Under the pieces are notes generated by a model that was not told the origin of the DNA, did not search any database, and saw nothing but the letters and a program-made list of their open reading frames with translations. The position numbers and the translations under genes were made by a program. Positions 12,855 to 23,834 of a DNA stretch of 64,000 nt are shown piece by piece. Every line of letters begins with the position of its first letter. Position 1 is the first letter of the stretch. This DNA is from Escarpia spicata (taxonomy: Eukaryota; Annelida; Polychaeta; Sabellida; Siboglinidae): assembly GCA_963995525.1 (NCBI GenBank), contig OZ023206.1, positions 46,248,857 to 46,312,856 on the forward strand, written 5' to 3'.

Positions 12855-14155
12855 TATGCGATTTCATTGAACTGAGACGGCTCTTCTTAAAATACACAAT
12901 GACAGTGTGTGCAATGTGGATAATAGCAAATTGATTGCTCTCACCTTACTAGACATATCAGCTGCGTTTGATACAATAGATCACGACATTCTTTTACATC
13001 GCCTGAGTAGACATTTTGATATATCTGGCATGGCTCTTCAGTGGTTTATTTCATACTTTTCAGACCGATAACAAAGCAGTGATATATATAACTGACTGTC
13101 TTGTCCAGAACGTCTTCCATTTGGTTTCCCACAAGGTTATGTCCTTGGCCCTGTTCTGTTTAGCTTATACACTACACCCCTTAGTCGAGTCATAACTAAT
13201 CATAATGTAAATCATAACTTGTATGCTGACGACACACATGTGTATATATCACTTTCACCAACTGATACACATGTCTGTCAACTTTAAATGACTGTCTCAC
13301 TGACATCTTGTTGTGGATGGAAGCAAGTAAATTGAAATTAAATCCATATAAAACTGATCTAATTATTATTGGCACAAAACAACAACGAAACAAGGCTGTT
13401 AACTTTTTTCCAGTTAAATTGCTTGGTAATGATACATCACGATCAGATAATGTTCGTAATCTAGGTGTTATCTTTGACAGTGATTTCAGCATTATGCAGA
13501 ACATTTTACAAGTATGTAAATCATGTTTCTACTATATACGTGATTTCCGCCGCATTCGCGACATTTGTCTGTACTATATAAACTGCTAAAACAATATCAG
13601 TAGATTTAGTTAGCAGTCGCCGAGACTACTGCAACTCACTCCTAAACGATATTGCTAAAACAGACTTTGCTCAACTCCAACGTGTACAGAATTGTTTAGC
13701 ACGTGTAGTACTAAAAGCACCTCGTTTCTCACCATCTCTGCCCCTTCTTAGACAGTTGCATTGGCTTCCAATTACATTTCGAATACAATTCAAATTAGCC
13801 ACTGTCACATATCGCACCCTTTCTACGCAACACACAACCAATTTGTCTCCTTCGTTTTTCCGATATCCCTAGGAATATCAGATGGTCTTTTTCACAACGA
13901 CTTTTTGTTCCGAAAAACCAAGCTTAATATCGGCAAACGTGTTTTTTCTGTAGCTATACCCAAAATCTGGAATCAACTCATTATCTCTTTAAAATCATCT
14001 GTGACTATAAATACCTTCCGTAAAAAACTAAAGACTTATTTGTTTGAAATCGCGGTAACGATTTTGCCCAATGATTCTTGTATGTTGCGCCTCTGAGCTC
14101 AGTTTCCTGGGGATTTAGGCGCTATAGAAGTTTGTCATTATTATTATTATTATTT
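12855..14155 (+). mobile_element. L2-type LINE, 5'-truncated, with (ATT)n tail
   Basis: Broken + strand frames give LLDISAAFDTIDHDILLHRL (motif A), LPFGFPQG with GPVLFSLYT (motif B) and LYADDTHVY (catalytic YADD kept). They continue with KLNPYKTDLIIIGTK, a VCKSCFYYIRDFRRIR block, RRDYCNSLL and a QLHWLPI region. The order and wording match L2/Crack-type elements. The 3' end reads ctcagtttcctgggg..gcgctat and stops in an (ATT)n run at about 14139-14155, the typical L2 tail. Several stops and shifts show it is dead. It lies in the intron between CUB 2 and CUB 3. Confidence 0.8.
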
Positions 14156-14338
14156 AGTCACTCAACGAGTCAGCACTTACCTCCTGTATGATGACTTGAC
14201 CATGGAACGAATCACGTGGGTAATAATTTTTCTCGATAAAATGTGTTCTTTCGCAAAAAAACATTCACATGGCTCGTCCAGTTGAAACAACAGTGCTTAT
14301 GCCTGTCGATCTCCTGGTCTTGAACATGCATTAAAAAG

Positions 14339-14647
14339 GTAAGTTCTTAAATAGCGCAGTATCCAATCCTCAGGACGGCTCAAAACGCTTTACACTTTAC
14401 TACCTGCTAGACCTGTTCAATCGAACACCATCTCGACTTGTATGGGAAGCATTCAGCCACGCTGCAATTAATGCGCGAATAATATTCGTACACAAATATC
14501 CACAATTGTATGTATTCAGGCACTCATTCATAAAGCTGAGTGAACTAAAGCAATGTACATAAAACGAACTTGCCCAAGGTTCGACACCGTCGCACATGAT
14601 TCGAACCCGCGTCCGGAGCTCTTACCGCTGCGCTACTGCGCTTCTAC
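14339..14647 (-). mobile_element. tRNA-derived SINE, full-length copy
   Basis: On the - strand the head has an A box (tagcgcagcggt, near 14628) and a B box (gggttcgaatc, near 14605), the internal promoter of RNA polymerase III. A body of about 200 bp follows, then a tail reading aaagcgttttgag and ctggatactgcgct-like words. The body and tail recur at 23670-23818 and 38385-38533 on the + strand, which defines a family. The tail resembles L2-type LINE 3' ends, consistent with mobilisation by such a LINE. Confidence 0.7.
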
Positions 14648-15249
14648 AGTTTGTTCTACTAAAGACCGTGCTTAAGTAATTATTTTGGCATAAAATTGCT
14701 TTTCGTCATATTGCCATCCATATATGTGCATATGTGTGCACGTGTCTATAGCACAATTGCACAAGTGTGTATGTGTGTCTAACTGATGTAATTATTGTGA
14801 AGACACATTTTTGAACACTTGTTTGTTTTCTCTAAGGAAATATATTTCATATTATTGATACTATTTGCGAATTCACCAAGTAATTAATGAATATTACATT
14901 AACAGCATTAACGTGCATTTGTCATAAAATATTATCTTAACACAAAACTAATGGCGGTGACATACATTTTGAAACGCTATGTTCGCTTCCACAATAGAAG
15001 AAGAACGTTCTGTAAAACAATCCATGGAGATTACATATAATTATTTAATAATTTTACGTAATTAAGAGAGTTGGTTATAATCGATTACCATGTGCAGCTG
15101 CCGCACACCAACATCCGCGAGTTTTTTGTTTCGCGATAACTACTGATGATAAGACATTCGCGTATCTTCTTTAGGTAAGACTTATGTTGAATTACGTGAA
15201 TATTATATAAATACACACGCATTAACTGTATTATTTGTGTTCGCTGCAG
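14648..15249 (+). other. Intron sequence, nothing recognised
   Basis: AT-rich with short TG-rich patches near 14720-14780. No exon or element recognised before the acceptor at 15248-15249. Confidence 0.5.
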
Positions 15250-15365
15250 TGTCGTGCGATGAGTTGAAAGAGCTGACTGCATCAAGCGGAGACTTCGGCA
15301 CTACACCGTCCACTTACGGAAACTATGAGGATTGTTCTTGGGAGATTTACGTAACTCCGGGCAAG
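15250..15365 (+). CDS. CUB domain 3, first-half exon
   Basis: Exon between AG (15248-15249) and donor gtgag (15366), with two bases plus 38 codons. Phases and length are identical to those of 2392-2507. The peptide runs from an SCDEL cysteine through SSGDFGTTPSTYGNYED to CSWEIYVTPGK, matching CUB 1 closely. It can be spliced directly to the phase 1 end of CUB 2. It joins in frame to 20662-20890. Confidence 0.87.
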
Positions 15366-15376
15366 GTGAGATGTTT

Positions 15377-15377
15377 A

Positions 15378-15411
<34 letters not shown>

Positions 15412-15479
15412 CTGTGTGTGTGTGTGTGTGTGTGCGTGTGCGTGTGCGTGTGCGTGTGCGTGTGCGTGTGCGTGTGCGT

Positions 15480-15517
<38 letters not shown>

Positions 15518-15518
15518 T
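15377..15518. repeat. (TA)n, (TG)n and (TGTGCG)n microsatellite
   Basis: Compound tract directly behind the donor of the CUB 3 exon: TA, then TG, then a TGCG-TG alternation, then TG. Frames through it are artefacts. Confidence 0.95.
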
Positions 15519-16736
15519 AGCAGGCCTCGACATTACCACTGGGCCGGTGCCTTTTTTTGAAGCTGTCGGATCAGTTCGTGTCACAATTTTTTATATTTTA
15601 CTGGGTTTCAATTTGATTGACCACCATCATGTTTCCCGTAACCCGACCCTACCTAAAAAAACGGGACAACCCTAAAGCCTAATATTTTTATTTTATATTT
15701 CAATAAATGTTTGTTTTGTCATATTTTTTTTATAACTAATTAACCACCGGCGTCTAAAATTCAGCCACGCATATACGACGACATGTGTACACTGCCTAAT
15801 TGATTTACTTGGCGAATGGCGGGGATCATTAACCCACTAAATCGTCTTGCTACATGTTCCGTTGGATAGGGATGACGGCAGGCGATCTCGACAGGAGTTT
15901 CCGTGGTAACACGCTAACTAGTGCATGTTCCATGACAGGACATCGAGAACATTGTGTATATTGTCAAACGTTTGATAGCGTTGTAAAAGACCAGCACAAA
16001 AGACTGCAGCGGTGGATCTTGTTATACGAGAGCAAGGCGGAACGAGAGCAAAGACTGCGTTCACGTTGTCACTCATCGACGCGTTGGTTACATCGCCAGT
16101 CACAAAGTGGTATCGGCGTTCACATGCAAATATTTCAGTTCTTATCAAGTAAGCCTGATAATGGCAATACCGGCCTTCGCATTGAGCCTAAGGCAAACAA
16201 AAAGAAATATCTTTGATGACTGATGACATCCAGTTAAAGTTTCAAGTCCCGAACTGATAATAGACATGGGCCTATAATAATGGCATATTGTATTTTTTAT
16301 ATTTACATTTGCAATACTCTTTGAATTTAAACTGACTTTATTATGTGATGTTAACACACAAGTGACACAACACTGACAGTAACTGTTGCCATTGGTGCAG
16401 ATGGTTTATTTATCGGTGGCTTAATAAAGTGTAAAAATAAAGGTGTGAAGATTGTTGATTATTAATGACCTGAACCAGATTTTTCAGTAATAGCAGAGTG
16501 CCAGCATGATTGAACATCTTCATTTTCTCACTACTTATGGTAGTTATTTTAATTGTGTAAATTTATATGCAAAAATAAGAACTTTGGAAAAGTCTGAATG
16601 ACGTCGCTCCTAACAAACCTTTGTAGACTTCTTGTGAAGCGACGGACAACTCAGTATCAGCATTTTGTTTTACAAAGTTCGGGCCGGTAACTTTTTTGGG
16701 CGGGCCAGTAACTTTTTTAACCTACTAGCCCCCCGG
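15519..16736 (+). other. Intron sequence with repeated gggcc-ggtaac words; no gene recognised
   Basis: A stretch beginning caggcctcgacattacc (15522) and containing gggccggtgccttttttt is echoed near 16682-16735 by gggccggtaactttttt and gggccagtaactttttt. The two ends look related. A 120-residue + frame at 15854-16216 has no recognisable domain and no splice context that ties it to the CUB gene. The region may be an unrecognised inserted element. Confidence 0.35.
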
Positions 16737-19700
16737 CCAGTGGATACAAAAACCGAATGTCAAGGCAAGACATTTAACACTACTTTCGCACTAGTTGAGC
16801 AGATGTGTGAAGAAGAGGGGGTGGGATTCACAGATTTATGGGGATATTTTGTTGGGAGGGAAGATATGTACATGAGAGATGGCCTCCATCTTAGTGGAAA
16901 GGGGGCAGCAGTTTTCTCAGAGAAACTGCTGCGATCTGTTGACTTTGGGACATCTATTTAAACTAGATTCGCAGGGGGGACTCACAGAAAAGCCTGAAAA
17001 TGGAGGCATAGATAAAGACAGCACAAACAAATCAGCAAATACAGTCTGGAAAACTCTTCTGAAGCTGGATATAGATGTGTTTGTTTAAATGCAAGGAGTA
17101 TAGTAAACAAAAGAAATGAACTAAACATTATGGTAGAAGATATTGACCCTCGTATAATAGGTATAACCGAATCCTGGACCACCACCGATATATCAGATGC
17201 TGAATTGTGACTGACAGGATATGTAATGTTTAGAAAAGATATAATAGGAAGAAAGGGGGGTGGAGTTATTTTATATATTAAAGAATCTATTCAGGCTTAT
17301 GAAATAAAATTAGAAAGAAACTTTAACAGTTGGGTTAGTTTAACGAAGTCCAAACATAAGCATAGAAGAGAATGAAAAAATAATAAACGCTATAAGGGAA
17401 GTAAGCAAACGGGACTATATTATTATGGGGGATTTTAACCACGGGCATATACAATGGAAATCTCTACAGAGTATGGGGAGTGAGGACCACAAGTTTTTAG
17501 TTTTAGTTCAAGATACATTCCTTTCACAACATGTGCTAGAACCAACCAGAGGTGAGAATGTGTTAGACATAGTTTTTTCCTCAAAGAATTTATAAGTTGA
17601 CAATGTCAAGATATGTGAGCCACTGGGGAGTAGCGATCACAACCAGATACCTTTTACCATCAAAGTAAAATCAGAAAGGAATAGTAAAAAGCACTATAGG
17701 AGAAATTTCCCCAAAGGAAGGTATAAGGACATGAGGAAATATTTAGCAAAGATAGACTGGAAAAACACACTGAAAAATAAGACGGCAACAGAATGCTGGA
17801 ATATATTGAAGAGTGAAATTAAGTGCATAGTCGACAAAATTTGTACTCTTAAAAAACCAAGAAAAACGGTCCAAAAAGAAACACTTATCGAAAGAAGCCA
17901 TTAGAAAAATTAAGTATAAACAAAAGTATGTGGAAGTCATATAGATGTACTGGAAATGATGAAGACTAAAACAGTTATAAAGAAGCACTTAACCAAGCTA
18001 CAGCTGAAATTAGAAATTCAAAGAGAAGCCATGAACAACAATTAGCTAGAAACATAAAACATGACAGCAAGAGTGTTTATGCGTATGTTCGAAGCAAACA
18101 GAAAGTTCAAGATAAGGTCGGTCCTCTAGAAGATAGTGTAGGAAATATATTATCAGAGGAATTCTTAATGGCAGAATACCTGAACAAGTACTTTAGTTCA
18201 GTGTTTACCAGGGAAGATATTAGTTCACTGCCAGCATCAGAGGTTAAGTTCAAGGTGGCAGATTCAGACTATTTAGGACAATTAATTGTAACCCCGGAAA
18301 TGGTAGCTAACAAAATAAGGGCTATGAAGGATAATAAATCACCTGGAGTGGATGGTATTCCACCCAAACTACTATTGGAAATTGTAGAACAAATTAGCAT
18401 ACCGCTTGCAACAGTTTTCAACTTGTCATTAGAAGAGAGAGTGGTTCCTTTAGAATGGAAAGTAGCAAACATTATACCGTTATTCAAAAAATGTTCCAGA
18501 AACAAGTCAGAGAACTATAGACCAGTGAGTTTAACATCAGTGATTTGTAAATTATTTGAAAGACTAATTAAAGATCACATGGTGGATTTTCTTGTTAAAC
18601 AAAACTTGATAAACCCATCTCAACATGTTTTTTTTTAAAGCGAGGTCATGCTTAACAAATATGTTATGTTTTTTTGAAGACATCACTAAGTGGGCATATG
18701 AGGTATCACCAGTAGATATCGTCTACTTAGATTTTCAAAATGCTTTCGACAACGTACCACATCAAAGATTACTGCTTAAACTAAAGGCCCATGGCATAGG
18801 AAATGGTATAATAAACTGGATAGAACAATGGCTGATTGACAGAAGACAACGTGTAGTAGTTGACGGGGAGGCTTCAAACTGGAAATCGGTATTGAGTGGA
18901 GTACCACAGGGATCAGTATTAGGACCTATATTATTCTTAATATATATCAACGATTTGGATGATGAAATAACAAGCAAGGTGTTTTGACAGGTTGATCAAA
19001 TGGTCTGAAAAGTGGCAAATTATGTTCAATTTTTTGAAATGTAAATGCCTCCACACAGGACATGAGAACGAAGAGGTAGAATATACAATGGGGGTACTGT
19101 ACTAAGTACTACTGTAAAAGAAAAGAATTTATGGTTAACCATTAGTGCTGATATGAAGGTTTCAGAGCAGTGCGGAATTGCAGCTTCAAAGGGAAATCAA
19201 ATCCTTGGATTAATTAGGCGAAACATAACGTATAAGGAAAAAGAGCTAATAATACCGCTGTACAAAACAATAGTTAGGCCTCATTTAGAATATTGTATTC
19301 AAGCATGGAGGCCATATCGCAGGAAGGACATAGATATGCTAGAAAGAGTGCAGAGAAGAGCAACTAAAATGATACCAAAACAGAGGGATCTTAGTTACGA
19401 AATACGCCTAAAAAATGCGGTTTAACAACACTAGAGACCAGGAGATTGAGAGGAGATCAGATAGAAGTGTTTAAAATATTGAAGGGTTATGAAAATATTG
19501 ATAGAAATATTTTTTCTCAGTTAAGAAAGATAGAAGGACTAGATGACATGAACTTACATTAGCAAAGGAGCAGAGTAGATTGGATATGAGAAAGTTTTCA
19601 TTTTCACAAAGGTCTGTAAATGAACGGAACAGATTGCCTGCTGATTGTGTGGGTGCTAATAGCGTGAATATGTTTAAACATAAAATCGACACATACCTCA

Positions 19701-20395
19701 GACGGGCGGGATACACATAGATAAAAGGGTCGGACTCTCGATATGTCAAAGGGCTTCATTCACAATCAATCAATCAATCACAATACTTTATTGTCCCTTG
19801 TGAGGGAAATTCATTTGGAGTGTAGAGCAGCATATTAAGACATATAAAACAAATGTACATGCAATATACACAATGTAAAAATAAAAAGAGAAAAGTAATA
19901 AAAGTTATAAATTAATTAAATATGTTAAATAAGTTAAATAAATTACAACAGTTTAAAAAAAGTTAAGTTAAATCATCTCACAAATCATCTCAGGCTCATT
20001 CAGTATCAGATTGGCAGAGATGGAGGGGAACGAAGGTCAGTTACTCATTCATTAGTCTTATTGACGAGGGGACAAAAGAGTTTCGAGTGCGGTTCAATTT
20101 GCAGTGAGGGAGTTGAAAGCGGCGGCCAGAAGGAAGTAGTTTATAGCATGGAAACAGGGGATGTTCGGGATCTGAGGAGACGTTCCTTCCCTTTCTCTCT
20201 GCCCGTTGCCTGTATAGATCCTCTAGACTGGTTTGCTTTTTTCCAACCACCTTGCCACTAACCCTGACTGTTCGTGCCAGAGTGTTGCGATGCACGATAC
20301 TCAGGCCGCCGTACCACACAAGAAACCCAAATGTAATAGAGCTTCCTTGTCCACCTGCCACCTAGAGTTAATTCTGGCAATCTTGTTAAATCTTT
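16737..20395 (+). mobile_element. CR1 element with esterase ORF1 remnant, RT damaged
   Basis: The left part (to 16961) is the C-terminus of a CR1 ORF1 esterase of the SGNH type, with a YMRDGLHLSGKGAAVF block holding the catalytic Asp and His. From about 17085 follows the APE endonuclease (NARSIVNKRNELN, GITESW, GDFNHGHIQW, GSSDHNQI). The RT then appears in two frames, 18168-18637 and 18625-18987, broken at a T-run near 18628. Motifs [10 protein letters not shown] and [14 protein letters not shown] are intact. About 90 bases that encode the FADD catalytic motif are deleted at about 18984, as comparison with the copy at 43972 shows. The C-terminus runs to about 19720. The 3' untranslated region is interrupted by another LINE and resumes at 20336, ending in a ctTGTTAAA-type tail. 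Confidence 0.85.
19764..20336 (-). mobile_element. 5'-truncated LINE nested in the CR1 3' UTR
   Basis: On the - strand the frame 20041-20361 holds the extreme C-terminus of a LINE reverse transcriptase. A FLVWYGGLS block, a block ending in KLLPSGRRFQLPHCKLNR and NSFVPSSIRLMN are typical of several fish and invertebrate non-LTR families. The element ends at the left in an (ATTG)n tail. The interrupted CR1 sequence continues on both sides with the word gcttc repeated at each edge, which looks like a short target-site duplication. Confidence 0.75.
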
Positions 20396-20515
20396 CTATC
20401 CACCAATACCACCACGACACCGCAAAAAAATGTTCCACGCACAAAAACGCAGATACCCAAACACTTACCACGCCACGGGCCTCTATTTTATATAAATACT
20501 ACACACATTCACAGA

Positions 20516-20632
20516 CTCACGCACGCACGCACGCACGCACGCACGCACATACACACACATACACAAATATATATATATATATATATACATATATATGTAT
20601 ATATATAATGTATATATATATACATATATTTT
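20516..20632. repeat. (ACGC)n, (CA)n and (TA)n compound microsatellite
   Basis: ACGC units to about 20547, CA to about 20566, then an alternating TA tract with palindromic gtatatatac patches to about 20630. It lies 30 bases upstream of the CUB 3 second exon. Confidence 0.9.
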
Positions 20633-20661
20633 CACCACGATAAATCATTTTATTTCCATAG

Positions 20662-20890
20662 AGAGTGAAGCTAGACTTCAGGAGTTTCGAACTCGAGTAC
20701 GGAAACAGCAGTTGCCCGTACGACAACGTCAAGGTCTACGACGGAATTGACGACAGCGCCTCACTGCTAGGGACGTACTGTGGCGTTGACTTACCATCGA
20801 GCGTCGTGTCCAGTGGAAACAGAATGTTCGTTACATTCTCGACTGATCTGTCGATCACAAGACCAGGCTTCTGGGCCGACTACGCCGAAG
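20662..20890 (+). CDS. CUB domain 3, second-half exon
   Basis: Exon between AG (20660-20661) and donor gtgag (20891), with 76 codons from phase 0 plus one base. It has FELEYG, then SSCPYDNVKVYDG with the third cysteine, LLGTYCG with the fourth, and STDLSITRPGFWADY. The Glu, YDNV Asp and STD Asp expected for calcium binding are all present. The central segment is nearly the same as in CUB 1 at the DNA level. The exon ends in phase 1, so at least one more exon must follow. None was identified with confidence before the window content changes. Confidence 0.9.
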
Positions 20891-21034
20891 GTGAGACAAA
20901 CCACGTGTATTCTACGAATGATTGATGCAATGTCTACTATCAAGTCAATATAAAAACGAATGGTATGACTGAAATGTAATTATTATGTTAAGTACATATC
21001 TTATGGCATAATAATAATTAAATAAAACTATGGA

Positions 21035-21115
21035 TCGATTACATATATCGAAGTCGGTACCCCAGATATGCATGCTAAGCGAATACTCTACCGATAGTAC
21101 TAATCGGTCATGCTC
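21035..21115 (-). pseudogene. tRNA-Ala-like pseudogene or SINE head
   Basis: On the - strand the order is an A-box-like tagtactatcggtagag, a tcgcttagcatgc arm with an AGC anticodon, and a degenerate B box (gacttcgata). This resembles tRNA-Ala(AGC), but both the T arm and the acceptor stem are decayed. No SINE body was recognised behind it. Confidence 0.4.
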
Positions 21116-21452
21116 TATATATCATGATCGTGTGAACGTAAACATGGAAGTATGTATAATTCTGAGTTACCAATATAACATTTAATAATATTGTTTCACA
21201 AATCATGTTTTTTCTATGTTGAATTATATCTGATTTCAATAACTTGATGATATATGTAGCGCTTTCATACTGGCGGGATATATTTGATTGTGGGATTGTT
21301 TCAAAAGAGGGTCCTAGTTGATACTAATTCAAACATGTCTTTTGTTTCACTTTGATGAACGTTTAGCGATGTTTAGCACTATGTTGTCATTGCATGTTGA
21401 AAATGCCCCAATTCAAAATCAAATATTAACACACTGCATGTTTTATATTCAG

Positions 21453-21569
21453 TCTAATAGAGCGACCCAAGACTATCTGGTGACCATCCATGACGGACCA
21501 AGTACGCGGCTCATTGACCGGATCAATCGCCAAGTGCTGCTGTTGCCCTCGACCACGCATTGTAGTTAG
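21453..21569 (+). other. Possible decayed CUB half-exon
   Basis: After an AG at 21451-21452 an open frame reads a peptide with DYLVTIHDGPSTRL, which aligns with the YDNVKVYDG region of the CUB second halves, and runs to a stop at 21569. It lacks the two cysteines and most of the upstream segment, and has no donor. In the phase left by the exon at 20890 it would stop at once. It may be a pseudo-exon or a chance resemblance. Confidence 0.2.
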
Positions 21570-21964
21570 ACCAATTGTCTTGTATAATCTTCGTCGCTAA
21601 CATTAGGTTGTCTCTTCCTCGTGTTTAAATTATAACCTCGATAACTAAAATATGTTGAAGTCCACTGGCAGGCGAACTTTATCCGTGGACTACCTACGCT
21701 GTCTCCATGGCTCGTCACGTATGTCGGACAAATATACTGTCCAAATTGCGTTTAGTAAAACCGAAACATTGTTCACTATTAATTGTTTTAACCGCGACAG
21801 GAAAAGGGTACACTCAGTTTAAACAACTCAGTTGGCAGTTTAGTGGAGACCGCGGGCTGTAGCCACGTGATCTTTTGATGTTAGGTGCGGTAGTCGCTAT
21901 TTGTCCACAGACTCGGAAGTACCACCTGGTTTGTTGCATAACGGAACAGACAACCTCCCGTTAA

Positions 21965-22309
21965 TAGGAGGCAGTCTGTTCCTAATTTTCATTTATTAAT
22001 TAATATAATGTTATAATGTTCTAACTATGTTAACTATAATGAAGATATACTCCCCGCCAAGTGGTGTTTTGTAAGCTCTAACGATGTTCGCAATATGAAA
22101 GTCACGACCCTGCAGTGGCATGTTCACATGGAAACAAAACATCCAGTTTCCAAACTAGCTTTATTGCAATATTGCCGAGGCGGACTGAGTTAACCGTAAT
22201 ACTCTTTGATGTTCAACGATTTTCTATTTGTACACGTTCAACACAGCAAACTTCCTGTTACAAATTACTACACTAGCTAATTCAGGGTAGAGGAACATAC
22301 TGCCTCCCT
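21965..22309. mobile_element. 345-bp MITE with TTAA target duplication
   Basis: Nineteen-base terminal inverted repeats with 16 matches: left end taggaggcagtctgttcct, right end reading inward agggaggcagtatgttcct. TTAA stands immediately outside both ends (21961-21964 and 22310-22313). The interior is AT-rich and non-coding. TTAA duplication is typical of piggyBac-type transposition, but the terminal bases are not the usual CCC, so the superfamily is open. Confidence 0.7.
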
Positions 22310-22313
22310 TTAA

Positions 22314-23600
22314 TGCGGATATCATATGTAGTCGGATGGTAAACCGGATGTATTTAACCGGATGTCATTTATAACTGGACTGGATACATATCCCCAGTTT
22401 GGCCATAAGCCAAAATGGCAGAACTATTTAACGTTTGTACTAATTCCAGCAATAAAACTAGTGAAAATATCCATGTGCTGTCTTGTCTACACACTGCGAA
22501 TATATGGATACATGTTTGTGCGTACGCGTTTGCATGCGTTCGTGTGTGAGTTCGTGAATGCTCGTTCATCTGTGCCATTATATATGATTATGTGCGCATA
22601 TCTGAGTATTGGTTGATTCATTTTTGCATGTGTACGTAAGTGTAAGCCTTCACGTGTGCGTGCGTGCATGTTTGCGTCTGTGCGTGCGCGCTTCCCACCT
22701 TACTACTTCCAGTAACACATGTAAGACCAAAAGGTAGTCACGTGCCTACAGTAGGCGTCAAAAAGGATTGCGCCAGACGGGCCTTTACTTCCAAGGTGAT
22801 TTGTGCTAGCAGTAGATATTCTTAAGTTAAATCGTTCATATGACTCATATCAAATCGAGCATAAACGTAAATGAAATAACGTGTACAATTATTCGCAGAA
22901 AACCATAATTAAAAACATAACAATATGCTTTTGGTATGGCAGCGCATTAGATGGTCAAAGGTCAGGTCAACTGTCAAAATGGCGGTCAAATTGTTCACTG
23001 CGCTCGCACGCGCACGCGCAAACGGAACTGCTCTCGGCACATGCCACTTGCCTACATGTTATGCAAGAGGCAACCTTATATACTCCCTAGAACAAACTAA
23101 ATGGTATTAATCTTGTTTGCAAATGTTTTATTTCGTAAACTGTACGCAGTCGGATTAAGATGTAATTTTTTTCACAATATAAAACATGATATAATGTATT
23201 ATTTAATGCCAATAACCATACGATGGGGGTCCATTACCCTGCACCCCAAGACGAAGCTGACAATACACATATCCAAAGTCCACACAGTACTAATGTATGC
23301 AACAGAGACTCGAGAACCTATAAAAAGACTGAGAGCCGACTCACAGGTTTTTAAGGAAGGCATCAAAGATCCTGAGGATAAGTTGGGAAAAGCCTTATCA
23401 CAAACAAGCATATCTCAGAACGCTTCAACATCAATTCAATTCTTTATTTCCAAAATCTACAACTTCTTAGATAAAGTGCATAAGTATTTATAAATGTAAT
23501 TATATTATATTGACACAACTGTGCGTTAAAGGGGAATCGCTACTACAGATAAACCTATTGTTGGGTTTCATGATGTGGTACAGAGGGGATTAATTACTTT
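22314..23600. other. No gene recognised
   Basis: Mixed AT-rich DNA with TGTGCG-type low-complexity patches near 22510-22690. A + frame at about 23230-23370 contains VLMYATETREPIKRL, faintly like the LYGAETW block of RTE-type LINEs. This is too short to call. Nothing else was recognised. Confidence 0.4.
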
Positions 23601-23669
23601 GACAACCACAATCCAAACATTTGTGGAGCGCAAGGGTGCAGTGACTAGAGCTATGGACTGTGGGTGTAG

Positions 23670-23818
23670 ACAATGGTGGATATTTGTGTACGAATAGTCT
23701 TCGCTGGATGCTTCCCAGATATGTCGGGATGGTGTTCGATTGAACAGGTCTGTCACGGAGTAAAGTGTAAAGCGCTTTGAGCAGTCCTGGGGACTGGATA
23801 CTGCGTTATATGGGAAAA
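23670..23818 (+). mobile_element. SINE, 3' part (same family as 14339-14647)
   Basis: From gtggatatttgtgtacgaat through gatggtgttcgattgaacag to a tail with gtaaagcgctttgagcagtc and ggatactgcg the sequence is collinear with the full SINE at 14339-14647. The tRNA head is not recognisable upstream, so the copy is 5'-truncated or its head has decayed. Confidence 0.7.
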
Positions 23819-23834
23819 GTCCCGTAACCAGGGG

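Noticed and set aside
15854..16216. 120-residue + frame as a host gene
   Set aside because: No domain, no splice partner and an intronic position between CUB 3 exons; chance frame or part of an unknown element.
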